In this document: piece after piece, positions 8,551 to 16,875 of the stretch
Layout: every line of letters begins with the position of its first letter
How positions within the stretch are numbered: position 1 is the stretch's first letter
Origin: an uncultured Clostridium sp.
GTDB lineage: Bacteria; Bacillota; Clostridia; TANB77; CAG-508
Direction of reading: 5' to 3'
Assembly (NCBI GenBank): GCA_900554175.1
Contig: USGK01000003.1
Coordinates: 49,511-113,510 of the forward strand
Length of the DNA stretch: 64,000 nt
Program-made: the position numbers and the translations under genes
Notes under the pieces: generated by a model
Databases searched by the model: none
What the model saw: the letters and a program-made list of their open reading frames with translations, nothing else
Told to the model about the DNA's origin: nothing

Positions 8551-9069
8551 TTATTGTGCTGTAGTTGTAACAACTCCAGAGCTAGAAGCAACTATTGCTC
8601 CTGTTGTACTGTTTTTACCTAAGTACTTTGTTAATTGTTGAAATATTGTAGTATTTGTGCTTGTTACTTTTGCTGTAATAATATCCCCTTCCTTTAAAAG
8701 AAGTGTTCCATTATTATTATTTAACATATCAAGTATTTGTGTTGTATAATATGTTGTGTATGTACTTTTACTAGAAACAGTCCCTTCTGATTGAATTGCT
8801 TTTTTTGAAGCATTTTCATCTAATCTTTGTAATTCCATTTCTACATCGAAAGAATTACCTGTTGCTGATATTTCTTTTAAATATGCCTCATAATCAGAAT
8901 ATTTTAATTTTCCTGTTGTTCTAATTGTATCTACATATTGGTTTGTAGATGATTCTACAGCTACTTGGGCTGCCTTGTCAGTTTTTCCTGCCATTGTTAT
9001 TAATGGATAACCAAACATTATTACTGCAGCAACAAATATTGCTAAAATTACAGATGCGTTATTTTCCAT
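8551..9069 (-). CDS. Pilin-like small membrane protein (MEN family) of the Tad-like cluster
   Basis: A 172-residue protein beginning MENNASVILAIFVAAVIMFG, with a hydrophobic helix that starts almost at the N-terminus, then a mostly beta-prone, Thr/Ser-rich domain ending in TTTAQ. After the helix, QYVDTIRTTGKLKYSDYEAYLKEI loosely follows the neighbours' pattern of a helix followed by a short turn and a second helix. There is no prepilin leader with a Gly/Ala cleavage site before the helix. Inference: a pilin or pseudopilin assembled by the TadA/B/C machinery upstream. It has a strong AAGGAGG and lies 13 nt after its neighbour. Confidence 0.75.
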   Translation of the reverse strand: MENNASVILAIFVAAVIMFGYPLITMAGKTDKAAQVAVESSTNQYVDTIRTTGKLKYSDYEAYLKEISATGNSFDVEMELQRLDENASKKAIQSEGTVSSKSTYTTYYTTQILDMLNNNNGTLLLKEGDIITAKVTSTNTTIFQQLTKYLGKNSTTGAIVASSSGVVTTTAQ

Positions 9070-9082
9070 CTTAAAGACCTCC

Positions 9083-9766
9083 TTAATTATTTATTTTTTC
9101 AATATAAGTAATAACTCTTGATTCTTTTTTGTTTGCGTCTGAAACATGATCACCACTATAGCTAGGATCACGTGATGGGTCACTCTCTCCTAAAGGATAA
9201 GTGTCTGCTTCATAGTAAACTCCTGTGTATTCTATAAAAGTTTTATCTTTAAGTAATTCATATAATCCTGCCTTTAAGGTATTGTTTATATATTCTTTAT
9301 CATTCTGTGCAGTTGGTATATCAAATACTAAAATATAATCATTGCTATTAATTATTTGATCTCCACTTGATTTATATTTTTGTTCTTTCACTACTGTCGC
9401 TCCATTTTTTAGGCAGTTTGCGTAATCTTCCAACTCTTTACCTGAGTCAAACTTCTCATAATTTGTAGAATTTCCATTTCCTAATTTTATTACAACAGTA
9501 TAATTCTCTTTATAAACTCTATAAAGAGAATTTGATACTGTATCAATTCCAACTGTTCTTTTCTCATCTGAACTACTTATATAGTTTATATATTTAGTTT
9601 TCCCATTTTCATCTTTAGTTGTTGCAGTATCTACCTTTTCCTTTGATAAGATTAAATCTTCTAGGTCATTTCTAAAGGTTGAGAAGGATGATAAAGTTAA
9701 TGTAAGTGCTAACATAAATATTAATACTGCTGCTGCCATATATAGAGCTTCTACAGAATTTTCCAT
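9083..9766 (-). CDS. Pilin-like small membrane protein (MEN family) of the Tad-like cluster
   Basis: A 227-residue protein beginning MENSVEALYMAAAVLIFMLA with one N-terminal membrane helix (about residues 8-28) and an outside domain. The segment RTVGIDTVSNSLYRVYKEN resembles the VAG-x-x-V-x-x-L motif of the paralogues. The C-terminal part has a Pro/Ser/Asp-rich stretch (DTYPLGESDPSRDPSYSG). No enzyme motif. It is in the same operon as the other MEN proteins and probably acts as a minor pilin or pilus-assembly partner; this is inferred from the shared start, layout and location. Confidence 0.72.
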   Translation of the reverse strand: MENSVEALYMAAAVLIFMLALTLTLSSFSTFRNDLEDLILSKEKVDTATTKDENGKTKYINYISSSDEKRTVGIDTVSNSLYRVYKENYTVVIKLGNGNSTNYEKFDSGKELEDYANCLKNGATVVKEQKYKSSGDQIINSNDYILVFDIPTAQNDKEYINNTLKAGLYELLKDKTFIEYTGVYYEADTYPLGESDPSRDPSYSGDHVSDANKKESRVITYIEKINN

Positions 9767-9804
9767 GATTTATCATCCTTTCTTTATTATAAATTATAAC
9801 ATAT

Positions 9805-10326
9805 CTAATTTTGATAAATATTAATTTTAGAAACTAATCCGTCTTTATAGTTGCACTCAACAATATAATTTTCACCTGTTTTAACAGCAAGCTGTGGTAC
9901 GGTTGCCAAAGCATTATACTTCTCAAGAGTACAACTTGCATAATCTTTGATCCTCTTTGCAGTGTCTTTACCTCCCGCATTAGACGAAATTATTTCACCA
10001 TTTGAATTTCCTGATATAACAATATAAGAGCTATTATAATTTAATGGTTTATAACATACCATTACATAGCTACCTTTTCCATTAGTAGCTGTAGCCTGAT
10101 TGGTAGCAATAACTTGTTGTATTAAAGAATTAACTCTTGAACCTGCTACACTATCTCCTTCATATGCTGTGAATTTTGCATTAAATGATTGTATTTCTTG
10201 TTCACTTAAATTTGTATTATCTGTTACATTTCTTACATTATTTACCACTATTAATCCTAATGATATTATAACTATCGCAAGTAGGATTGCCCCTGCAATA
10301 ATAAGTGCTTTAGAAGCATTCTCCAT
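9805..10326 (-). CDS. Pilin-like protein of the MENASKAL family, duplicated with its neighbour
   Basis: A 173-residue protein. Residues 1-30 start MENASKALIIAGAILLAI and form a membrane helix at the very N-terminus, followed by VTDNTNLSEQEIQSFNAKF and SVAGSRVNSLIQQVIATN. Its first 55 or so residues are nearly identical, also at DNA level, to the next upstream gene (10348-10728), while the C-terminal domains differ: a tandem duplication with a conserved assembly end and a variable exposed end. This is what one expects for pilins, where the helix packs in the core and the rest is outside. No prepilin leader is visible. Confidence 0.78.
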   Translation of the reverse strand: MENASKALIIAGAILLAIVIISLGLIVVNNVRNVTDNTNLSEQEIQSFNAKFTAYEGDSVAGSRVNSLIQQVIATNQATATNGKGSYVMVCYKPLNYNSSYIVISGNSNGEIISSNAGGKDTAKRIKDYASCTLEKYNALATVPQLAVKTGENYIVECNYKDGLVSKINIYQN

Positions 10327-10347
10327 TTTTTATTTCTCCTTCCAAAA

Positions 10348-10728
10348 TTATTTCTCAATTGTAATTTTGTTAACTAAAGCGTTATTATATGTAAGTGTTA
10401 CTTTGTATGTTGATCCTGTAGCTATTCCTGTAATTTCTTCTGGTTTAGCATTATCCTGTGTACCATATTTAAAAGTAACTTGTTTATCACTATTACTTGC
10501 ATTAGAAGAAATAGCAGTTTGAAGCAGTGCTTTTACCTTTGTTCCTGATACGTTTGTTCCTTCATATGGTGTAAATTTTGCATTAAATGCTTGTATTTCT
10601 TGTTCACTCAAGTTTGTATTGTCTGTTACATTCCTTGTATTGTTTACTACTATTAATCCTAATGATATTATAACTATTGCAAGTAGGATTGCCCCTGCAA
10701 TAATTAATGCTTTTGAAGCGTTTTCCAT
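10348..10728 (-). CDS. Short pilin-like protein of the MENASKAL family
   Basis: A 126-residue protein, the shortest of the array and the likely major pilin candidate by size. It starts MENASKALIIAGAILLAI, then NLSEQEIQAFNAKF and NVSGTKVKALLQTAISSN, then a small domain ending LVNKITIEK. The N-terminal half is nearly the same as in the downstream paralogue. It has a strong AAGGAGG. Function as a structural pilin is inferred from membrane helix placement, size and the nearby TadA/B/C genes; no family-specific cleavage motif supports it. Confidence 0.78.
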   Translation of the reverse strand: MENASKALIIAGAILLAIVIISLGLIVVNNTRNVTDNTNLSEQEIQAFNAKFTPYEGTNVSGTKVKALLQTAISSNASNSDKQVTFKYGTQDNAKPEEITGIATGSTYKVTLTYNNALVNKITIEK

Positions 10729-10817
10729 AATAATTCCTCCTTATATTTTTTCTTTTATATTTTTCTAGATATAAACTCATTATGGATATAATTCATATCT
10801 AACATAAAAATCTTTTG

Positions 10818-11249
10818 TTATATGCTCTTTTGTTCAAACAACATATATTTTATTTGTTTTGAATTTGAATGATATTCTATTTTTGTACATTCAAATTTTA
10901 TGTTGCTATAATACTGTACAAATGTTGTCATTCCTCCATTATAAAGTGTTTCCATACTATAAAGTGTATCATTGTCTGTAATTTTAATTTCAACCTTTAT
11001 TGAATTTGTTTCATTTTCAATGTAATTTCCATTTTTATCTTTTTCTATTCTATTTAATTCGTTGTCATTTACTGCCCTATTTACAATTGTAGCTACATCT
11101 GAACCATATAACTCTTTTTGGTAATAAGACTCATATTTAGAATTAAATTCTTTTATTTTGCTATATTCATCTTTATAGTTGTAATACTTTATTGCTAGCA
11201 GAATTAAAACAATTATTACTGCTGTAATAAAAGCTAATATTTTTTTCAT
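10818..11249 (-). CDS. Small membrane protein of the pilin-like array, divergent N-terminus
   Basis: A 143-residue protein. Unlike its neighbours it starts MKKILAFITAVIIVLILLAI, an ordinary signal-anchor with two positive residues. After the helix it keeps the family pattern: KEFNSKYESYYQKELYGSDVATIVNRAVNDNE matches FNAKF...Y...V...V..LI in the paralogues. So it belongs to the family but has lost the MEN start. It has its own good promoter just upstream, so it may be made separately. Role unknown; probably a minor pilin or an anchor for the fibre. Confidence 0.7.
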   Translation of the reverse strand: MKKILAFITAVIIVLILLAIKYYNYKDEYSKIKEFNSKYESYYQKELYGSDVATIVNRAVNDNELNRIEKDKNGNYIENETNSIKVEIKITDNDTLYSMETLYNGGMTTFVQYYSNIKFECTKIEYHSNSKQIKYMLFEQKSI

Positions 11250-11269
11250 TTATTGACAGCTCCTTACTT

Positions 11270-11298
11270 ATTATAACATTTTATGTTTTTTTTTGCAA
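11270..11298 (-). promoter_or_regulatory. Internal promoter in the pilin-like array
   Basis: TTGCAA (11293-11298), a 17-bp spacer and a perfect TATAAT (11270-11275) on the minus strand, in the roughly 100-base gap before the 143-residue gene. It would add transcription of the distal pilin-like genes. Confidence 0.6.
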
Positions 11299-11352
11299 TA
11301 TTTAATAAAATTTTTAAACAGCATTTATACACTAAAAATATTTTTTATTTAC

Positions 11353-11874
11353 TTACCATTCATCATGCTTATGTGTAGTAATTTTCATTTTATTTACTTT
11401 ACCATTTTTATATTCATTTCTATTTATCGAAAAAGTAAAATAATACAGTAAGTCATTCTTTTTTTCGTAAGTAACATTGCCATTAGAATCTTTAACCTTC
11501 ACCTTAATATCTGACATTATAGTTAAATTTTTTATAAATTGATCACTATCATAACCTGTTTGAATAAAACCGCTAGTTGGAGCATTAGCCTCTGATCCAA
11601 CATCACTGTCATAATAATATCCTATATTTTTTCTTGATATATTATTTTCAACAACTAAATTCATAATAGATACAATATCATTGGGAGTCAATTCTTTGTT
11701 TTCATAAAATTCAAACTTTGCATTAAACTCACTAACCTCTTTTTCACTCATTCTTGCCAACATTTTTTCTGAATGATCATGATAAACACCGTATAGATAC
11801 ACACCAAACGATGCTACTATCATTGTAATAAGAACACCACCTGCAATTAACAGTGCTTTTGACGCATTTTCCAT
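11353..11874 (-). CDS. Pilin-like protein of the MENASKAL family
   Basis: A 173-residue protein starting MENASKALLIAGGVLITMIV, one N-terminal helix, then SEKEVSEFNAKFEFYENKELTPNDIVSIMNLVVENN, again the FNAKF plus V-x-x-(I/L) pattern. The C-terminal part is Lys/Asp/Tyr-rich and ends KMKITTHKHDEW. Sits between two family members on the minus strand, 18 nt after the 290-residue gene. Likely a minor pilin by context. The shared start and motif are seen directly; the role is inferred. Confidence 0.75.
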   Translation of the reverse strand: MENASKALLIAGGVLITMIVASFGVYLYGVYHDHSEKMLARMSEKEVSEFNAKFEFYENKELTPNDIVSIMNLVVENNISRKNIGYYYDSDVGSEANAPTSGFIQTGYDSDQFIKNLTIMSDIKVKVKDSNGNVTYEKKNDLLYYFTFSINRNEYKNGKVNKMKITTHKHDEW

Positions 11875-11892
11875 ACTATATTTATCCTTTCT

Positions 11893-12765
11893 TTATTCAA
11901 TTTCACCTGTAAATTCAAAAGTTAACTCGTTTACTTTTCCAGTAGTATCATCATATTTTAAACTTGTGCATTTAAATTTTGCTTTTGTGAATTGAGAATA
12001 TTCATAATATTGATACATCTTAATACCATTATCGTTTAACATGGAAAGATATTGCTCTTTTACATTTTCGTACGTTTTATTTTTCCCTTTTAAATTTTCA
12101 CTGTATGTACTACTTTGTGTAATTGATTCATATTTAAGAATAGCATTAAGCATTTTAGTAATCTTTTTATTTTCATCAGTACCTGCATCGCTTACGATCT
12201 CCCATTTTTTCGTCGTATTATTATAGCTACAAATTTCTTTCAAAATTATTTTATCTATATTTTTCGTTAGTCCTTTTAGATACTTACTATCTTTTTCTAA
12301 CTCTCTTGCGTTTTTATTAAACTTTTCTAAACTTGATTCGTTATTTTTATTCAAATAACTATTCTCTTCTATAAGCTTATTTTTAGATTCATCTAATAAA
12401 TAAAAATTTCCATCATAGCTTAATTTATTTTTTGCATCATCATTTTGATTACCTTTCCACAAAATAATAGAAATCTTCACCGGATTAGCTTTAACATCGT
12501 TTCCTTCTGAAGTTTCACTAGACAATCTTTCATTGTAATCAATAATCTTATTAGATAACGAAATCAACTCATACCCTGCAACATCGTTTCTATTATACCT
12601 TGTAAACTGTTCGTTAAATTTAGTTTTATCTTCAGTCATTTTAAGTTCTTCTTCAGAAGCATAATAGTTTGAAATATTTCCTTTAACTAATAAAACTAAA
12701 CTTACTAAAATAATAAGTATAAGTATTCCACCTGCAATAAGCAAAGCTTTTGATGCATTCTCCAT
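11893..12765 (-). CDS. Large pilin-like protein of the MENASKAL family
   Basis: A 290-residue member, first in the array after TadC (18-nt gap). It begins MENASKALLIAGGILILIIL, one membrane helix, then KFNEQFTRYNRNDVAGYELISLSNKIIDYN, the best fit to the family signature. The remaining domain is longer, charged and mostly helical, ending in LTFEFTGEIE. Size and first position suggest a minor pilin that primes or caps the fibre, but this is inference from comparison with pilin operons in general. It has a strong AAGGAGG. Confidence 0.75.
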   Translation of the reverse strand: MENASKALLIAGGILILIILVSLVLLVKGNISNYYASEEELKMTEDKTKFNEQFTRYNRNDVAGYELISLSNKIIDYNERLSSETSEGNDVKANPVKISIILWKGNQNDDAKNKLSYDGNFYLLDESKNKLIEENSYLNKNNESSLEKFNKNARELEKDSKYLKGLTKNIDKIILKEICSYNNTTKKWEIVSDAGTDENKKITKMLNAILKYESITQSSTYSENLKGKNKTYENVKEQYLSMLNDNGIKMYQYYEYSQFTKAKFKCTSLKYDDTTGKVNELTFEFTGEIE

Positions 12766-12783
12766 TATGCTTCCTCCTTAATC

Positions 12784-13575
12784 TTAAGATATACTTGACA
12801 TAGAGCTTGACATACTTGTAAGACCTATGTAAACTAATGGCACAATTAAGTACCCAACAAACATACAAACCATTGGTGCGAAACCTAAGATTTTTCCATA
12901 CAATGATTTTCTAGATATTAATTTTTCATTGGTTTGTTTTCTTTTATCTTGGTAATATGTTCTTTCTGAATCTAACTCATCGAAAGCTTCTCTGATTGGA
13001 ATCTTTTCAACTGCTGCTTGCAAACTTTCTACAATTCTTATAAATAGTTGGTAATTTGTATCATTTTTTAAAACCTCTAGTGCTTCCCATGCTCCTGCTT
13101 CATAGTTGTTTACGCACCTTGCAATTGGCTCTCTAAATATGTTTGAATATCTTTCAAGCCACTCTAAAATAATTTCAACATTAACCCTTTCTATTCTCAT
13201 AAGCATAAGTATTATTGTTTGGAATTGCATTACTTCATCTTCCATTTCCATTTGGCGTAATTTTAATTGGAACATCATTATCCAAATTGGTGACATATAT
13301 CCCAAACACATTGTTATACATGCAAATAAGATTTCATACCAAGCTAATACTTCAGCATTTATAATTTGTAACTTATCATAAATTTTATCTGTTGCTTTCT
13401 TTATATCGTCATCTTTTGCTCCCGCATATTCATTTGATTTTACTAATGCTGATTGAATTTTTTCTTTTGTAATATCTTTTTTTCCTTTAAACTTGTCTAA
13501 AAACACATTTTGCCTTGCAGTTTCTTCTTCTGCTGTTTTTTGTTCTTTATCAGATAAACCTCCGCAGTAAATCAT
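12784..13575 (-). CDS. tadC: Tad/type II secretion system F-like membrane protein (TadC-like)
   Basis: A 263-residue protein with an N-terminal hydrophilic part of about 65 residues, a membrane region (about 75-95: WYEILFACITMCLGYMSPIW), a long cytoplasmic helical domain (FQTIILMLMRIERVNVEIILEWLERY...), and a final membrane helix (GFAPMVCMFVGYLIVPLVYIGL). This is the T2SS-F/TadC layout: inner-membrane platform proteins that couple the ATPase to pilin extraction. The start overlaps the 3' end of the TadB gene by 26 nt and has no good Shine-Dalgarno, so translation is probably coupled to TadB. Confidence 0.8.
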   Translation of the reverse strand: MIYCGGLSDKEQKTAEEETARQNVFLDKFKGKKDITKEKIQSALVKSNEYAGAKDDDIKKATDKIYDKLQIINAEVLAWYEILFACITMCLGYMSPIWIMMFQLKLRQMEMEDEVMQFQTIILMLMRIERVNVEIILEWLERYSNIFREPIARCVNNYEAGAWEALEVLKNDTNYQLFIRIVESLQAAVEKIPIREAFDELDSERTYYQDKRKQTNEKLISRKSLYGKILGFAPMVCMFVGYLIVPLVYIGLTSMSSSMSSIS

Positions 13576-14851
13576 AGTCTGCGGTTGGTTCTGTATAAAC
13601 CCAATTTATTGATATTCTATGTAATTCAAATGCTAAAAATATTGTAATCACAAACAATAATATTGCAAGTGCAATCCTGTTTACATATAGCCACTCCATT
13701 TTAAGTTTTGATGCCGTATCTTTTTGTAATTTTTGAACTTTTAAATATTCTTTTGTTCCTTTTTTAGGTATAAATAAATCGACAATTCTCTTGCAAATTG
13801 GATTTTTATATACTTTTGCTTGCCATGGATTTTCAATATTTTTTGTTTGCTTATCTGTTGAACCATTATCTTTTAATTTTCTCAAAAGAATATAACAAAC
13901 TATTGTTAAAATTATAACTCCAAGTTGAATTACCATTCCCGGTTTTCCATTGTAAAAGCTTTGAGTGAATGTAAAGTTTTTTATACACCAACTCTTAAGT
14001 GGTTCTAGACCAAGAACTGGAACTATTGAAATCAAAGATAAACTTTGGAATACATAGTCCAATTTTTCACGTTTTAATATTTCAATTTGCATTTCTTCTG
14101 TTATATTGTTTACATTTTGTAAATACAAAGATGATTTATCTATCTTTCTATCACCAAATTCTTTTGTTAAATATGAAATTCCAGCAAATTCTTTCAAATA
14201 GCTATTTGGAGCAATATCATAATATTTCTCAAGTTCAGTTTCAGGGTCATTTGATATTAAAATTTCATAAATTTTTTCACCTTGTCTTGATATATTTTTT
14301 TCATCATCCTGTGATATCTGATAAATTGCTTCTTCAACCATGTTGTACTCATGATATGCGTGTCTTATTTCCGCAAAAAAATCTAATTGTTCTTTCAATA
14401 AGTTTGTATCCATCTTATTTACTTGTCCATCTATTACTGTATCTATCATAAATATTTCAAATATCAAAAGTATTGACATTAATAAATAATTATTACGTGT
14501 AATTACAATTGTTGCAATTGCAACTGGTATAAGTATTAATAATGCTCTAAACAAGATTTTTGCAGAATCACGTCTTGTTGCATATTCATTTTCTACGTCT
14601 ATAATTTCAAGTTTCCTTCTTAATTTTAAGATATAACCTTTTAAAAATGGTATTCTTGAAAATGTAATATATAGTTTTTGGTAAAATACATCAAAAGAAA
14701 ATCCACTTGTTTCAGTCCCCTGTTTTAATTTCTTTATTTTTTGATATTCAGACTTTTGCATTTTCTTTGATAGTATAAAATATGCTATAATTATTGCTGC
14801 AAAAGCCCCTACAGTTCCATATATTACATAAAGTAGAGTTTGTGTACTCAT
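13550..14851 (-). CDS. tadB: Tad pilus assembly platform protein (TadB-like)
   Basis: A 433-residue protein with an N-terminal membrane helix (about 7-27), a pair of helices around residues 100-135, cytoplasmic helical segments (LLKEQLDFFAEIRHAYHEYNMVEEAIYQI, the T2SS-F pattern), helices near 260-280 and 300-320, and a C-terminal helix (about 400-420). With TadC it would form the inner-membrane platform of the Tad machine. It lies between tadA and tadC with small spacing or overlap. It is longer than typical TadB (about 300 residues) owing to the C-terminal extension. Confidence 0.78.
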   Translation of the reverse strand: MSTQTLLYVIYGTVGAFAAIIIAYFILSKKMQKSEYQKIKKLKQGTETSGFSFDVFYQKLYITFSRIPFLKGYILKLRRKLEIIDVENEYATRRDSAKILFRALLILIPVAIATIVITRNNYLLMSILLIFEIFMIDTVIDGQVNKMDTNLLKEQLDFFAEIRHAYHEYNMVEEAIYQISQDDEKNISRQGEKIYEILISNDPETELEKYYDIAPNSYLKEFAGISYLTKEFGDRKIDKSSLYLQNVNNITEEMQIEILKREKLDYVFQSLSLISIVPVLGLEPLKSWCIKNFTFTQSFYNGKPGMVIQLGVIILTIVCYILLRKLKDNGSTDKQTKNIENPWQAKVYKNPICKRIVDLFIPKKGTKEYLKVQKLQKDTASKLKMEWLYVNRIALAILLFVITIFLAFELHRISINWVYTEPTADYDLLRRFI

Positions 14852-14884
14852 TTTATTCTTTACACCTCCCTCTTTTTTAGTTTA

Positions 14885-16858
14885 TTATTCTTTGTCATTT
14901 TTTGTTTTTCTTCCACGACTATTTATTTTCGCTTCTTTTTTTCTTTCTTCTTTATATTTATCAATTTTGAATACGCTTTCTTTTCCCCAGTGTTTTTCAA
15001 CAAATTGGTCAAATTCTTCTGCATCTGTTTCTGTCATGTTTAATCTCATATCTTTAATATTTTGATCTGAAATTTTATTTGTTATTACGTATTCTCCATC
15101 TATATATTCAAGTATATTTCTATATTCATAAACTTTTTTGTCTGTTATTTTTCTGAAATATTGTGTTGCATTATCGAAGAATAAGTCGAATTTTCCTTCT
15201 AATGTTTTTTCTTTTCTAAAGTCAGTAGTATATTCATCTTGGCTATGTATTGGTGTACATTCTGTTACTCTTTCTATATATCTTTTTCCTCTAAAGTCTT
15301 TTGATAAGTGTACATCAAAATTTAGTACTTGTACAACTTGCTCTTCTGCAATCTTTTCACTTTTAAATACTCCTGCTCTAAGCATTGAGTTACGTAATGC
15401 TGTTACTAAGTCAGGAAATGTCTTAGCATGGTGAGTAAATAATGTAAACTTAGATGCAACTTGGGCTGATTGTATCATCCAAGATGCAACGGGATCTGTT
15501 GCAACCTCACCTATAATGTTAACCGAACCATCTGTTTTCTTTTGAACATCTAGTATTTCTTGACCTGGTATTGTGTCCGTTTCACGCATTGATAAAATGT
15601 TTCTTGTTGGATAAACTTTTCTTAGATGCAATTCGAATGCAGTTTCTGTGATACGTAAGTTCATTGTTTCATATATATTTTCTATCATTCCCATAAGTAA
15701 TGTTGTTTTACCACAACCTTGCTCACCTGTTATTGATGTTATTCTTGCACCTTTAACTAAGAATTTAAGTAAATCTATTGCTTCTTCTTTTCCTGCTGTA
15801 TCTCCTGTCCATTGTTCAACCGTAGCACGCTTTACGTCGAACTTTCTTACAAAGAATGCCCATGTTTCTGACATTGATGGTCTAACAACAACGACACGTG
15901 ATCCATCTTTCATTTCATTAATCTTATAACCATTTGTGTCTGATAATTGACCAGGATTATTATATTTATAAATGTTTTGGCATACTCTTTTAAGTTCTGC
16001 TTCTGATCCAAATGATAAAAACGCTAAACGTATTGATTTACCATGAAACATTATCCAAATACTATCACACGCACGTTGAACCTTATGTTCTTGTATTTGT
16101 GTTAAATAATCTGATCCATCTGTTTGTGCAACTTGACTTATAAAACTTTCAGGAAGTCCAGATACACCACCAGATACACCGTCTATATTCATATCTCTTA
16201 TTTCATCTATACTACTATAACCTTTATAATGTTGATATATTCTTTGTACTACTATATTTAATTTATCTGAAAATGTTAAATCGATTTTTTCTTTCTCATA
16301 TATTGATTCAATTTCTTCTTCTGTTATAACATAGCATGGTTTTGCTTCACCTTGAACATATTTAAATTCGTCTAGATTATATTTTTTTATTATTTCAGAT
16401 AAAGCTTCATATCCAAATTCTTTTTTATAGATATAAAGTAATATGTCAAATTTATCTTGTGCTGTTAAAAGTGATGGAGAATCAAATTGAATTGCTGTTG
16501 ATATGTTTATTTCATCAACTCCATACTCTTTAGCTAACAAATCATAAATTAATTCTTTTACATATTTCTTATCATTTACGTCTCCATATGTACAACCTTT
16601 TAATGCTTTTTTTAATTCATATTTTTTATTTTTTCTTCTTTTTAACTCTTCTTCAGAAAGGCCTATATCATAAAGGTTTATTTTTGTTATTTCGTCTAAT
16701 CTTCTTTTTACAAATTCTATCATCTTGTCTAATGTATAAGTTTGTTCATCAATATCTATTTGCTTTTCAACAACAGCAGTTTTTTTAGAATTTATAAAAT
16801 ATATAACTAAAATAACCATTAAAGCGACAACTGCTAACCCGAGTATTATGTTAAACAT
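14885..16858 (-). CDS. tadA: Tad/CpaF-type secretion ATPase (TadA-like)
   Basis: A 657-residue secretion ATPase. It starts with a membrane helix (residues 2-23), unusual for CpaF/TadA, which are mostly soluble. The ATPase core has the Walker A GEQGCGKTT at about residue 380, a conserved RETDTIPGQ segment, the Walker B-like VNIIGEVATD and a His box TLFTHHAKTFPDLVTALRNS. TadA energises pilin polymerisation through TadB/TadC. The C-terminal tail is Lys/Glu-rich. It is 26 nt after the TadZ-like gene and just before TadB. The N-terminal anchor may pin the motor to the membrane. Confidence 0.9.
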   Translation of the reverse strand: MFNIILGLAVVALMVILVIYFINSKKTAVVEKQIDIDEQTYTLDKMIEFVKRRLDEITKINLYDIGLSEEELKRRKNKKYELKKALKGCTYGDVNDKKYVKELIYDLLAKEYGVDEINISTAIQFDSPSLLTAQDKFDILLYIYKKEFGYEALSEIIKKYNLDEFKYVQGEAKPCYVITEEEIESIYEKEKIDLTFSDKLNIVVQRIYQHYKGYSSIDEIRDMNIDGVSGGVSGLPESFISQVAQTDGSDYLTQIQEHKVQRACDSIWIMFHGKSIRLAFLSFGSEAELKRVCQNIYKYNNPGQLSDTNGYKINEMKDGSRVVVVRPSMSETWAFFVRKFDVKRATVEQWTGDTAGKEEAIDLLKFLVKGARITSITGEQGCGKTTLLMGMIENIYETMNLRITETAFELHLRKVYPTRNILSMRETDTIPGQEILDVQKKTDGSVNIIGEVATDPVASWMIQSAQVASKFTLFTHHAKTFPDLVTALRNSMLRAGVFKSEKIAEEQVVQVLNFDVHLSKDFRGKRYIERVTECTPIHSQDEYTTDFRKEKTLEGKFDLFFDNATQYFRKITDKKVYEYRNILEYIDGEYVITNKISDQNIKDMRLNMTETDAEEFDQFVEKHWGKESVFKIDKYKEERKKEAKINSRGRKTKNDKE

Positions 16859-16875
16859 ATTCTTTCTCCTTCCTT

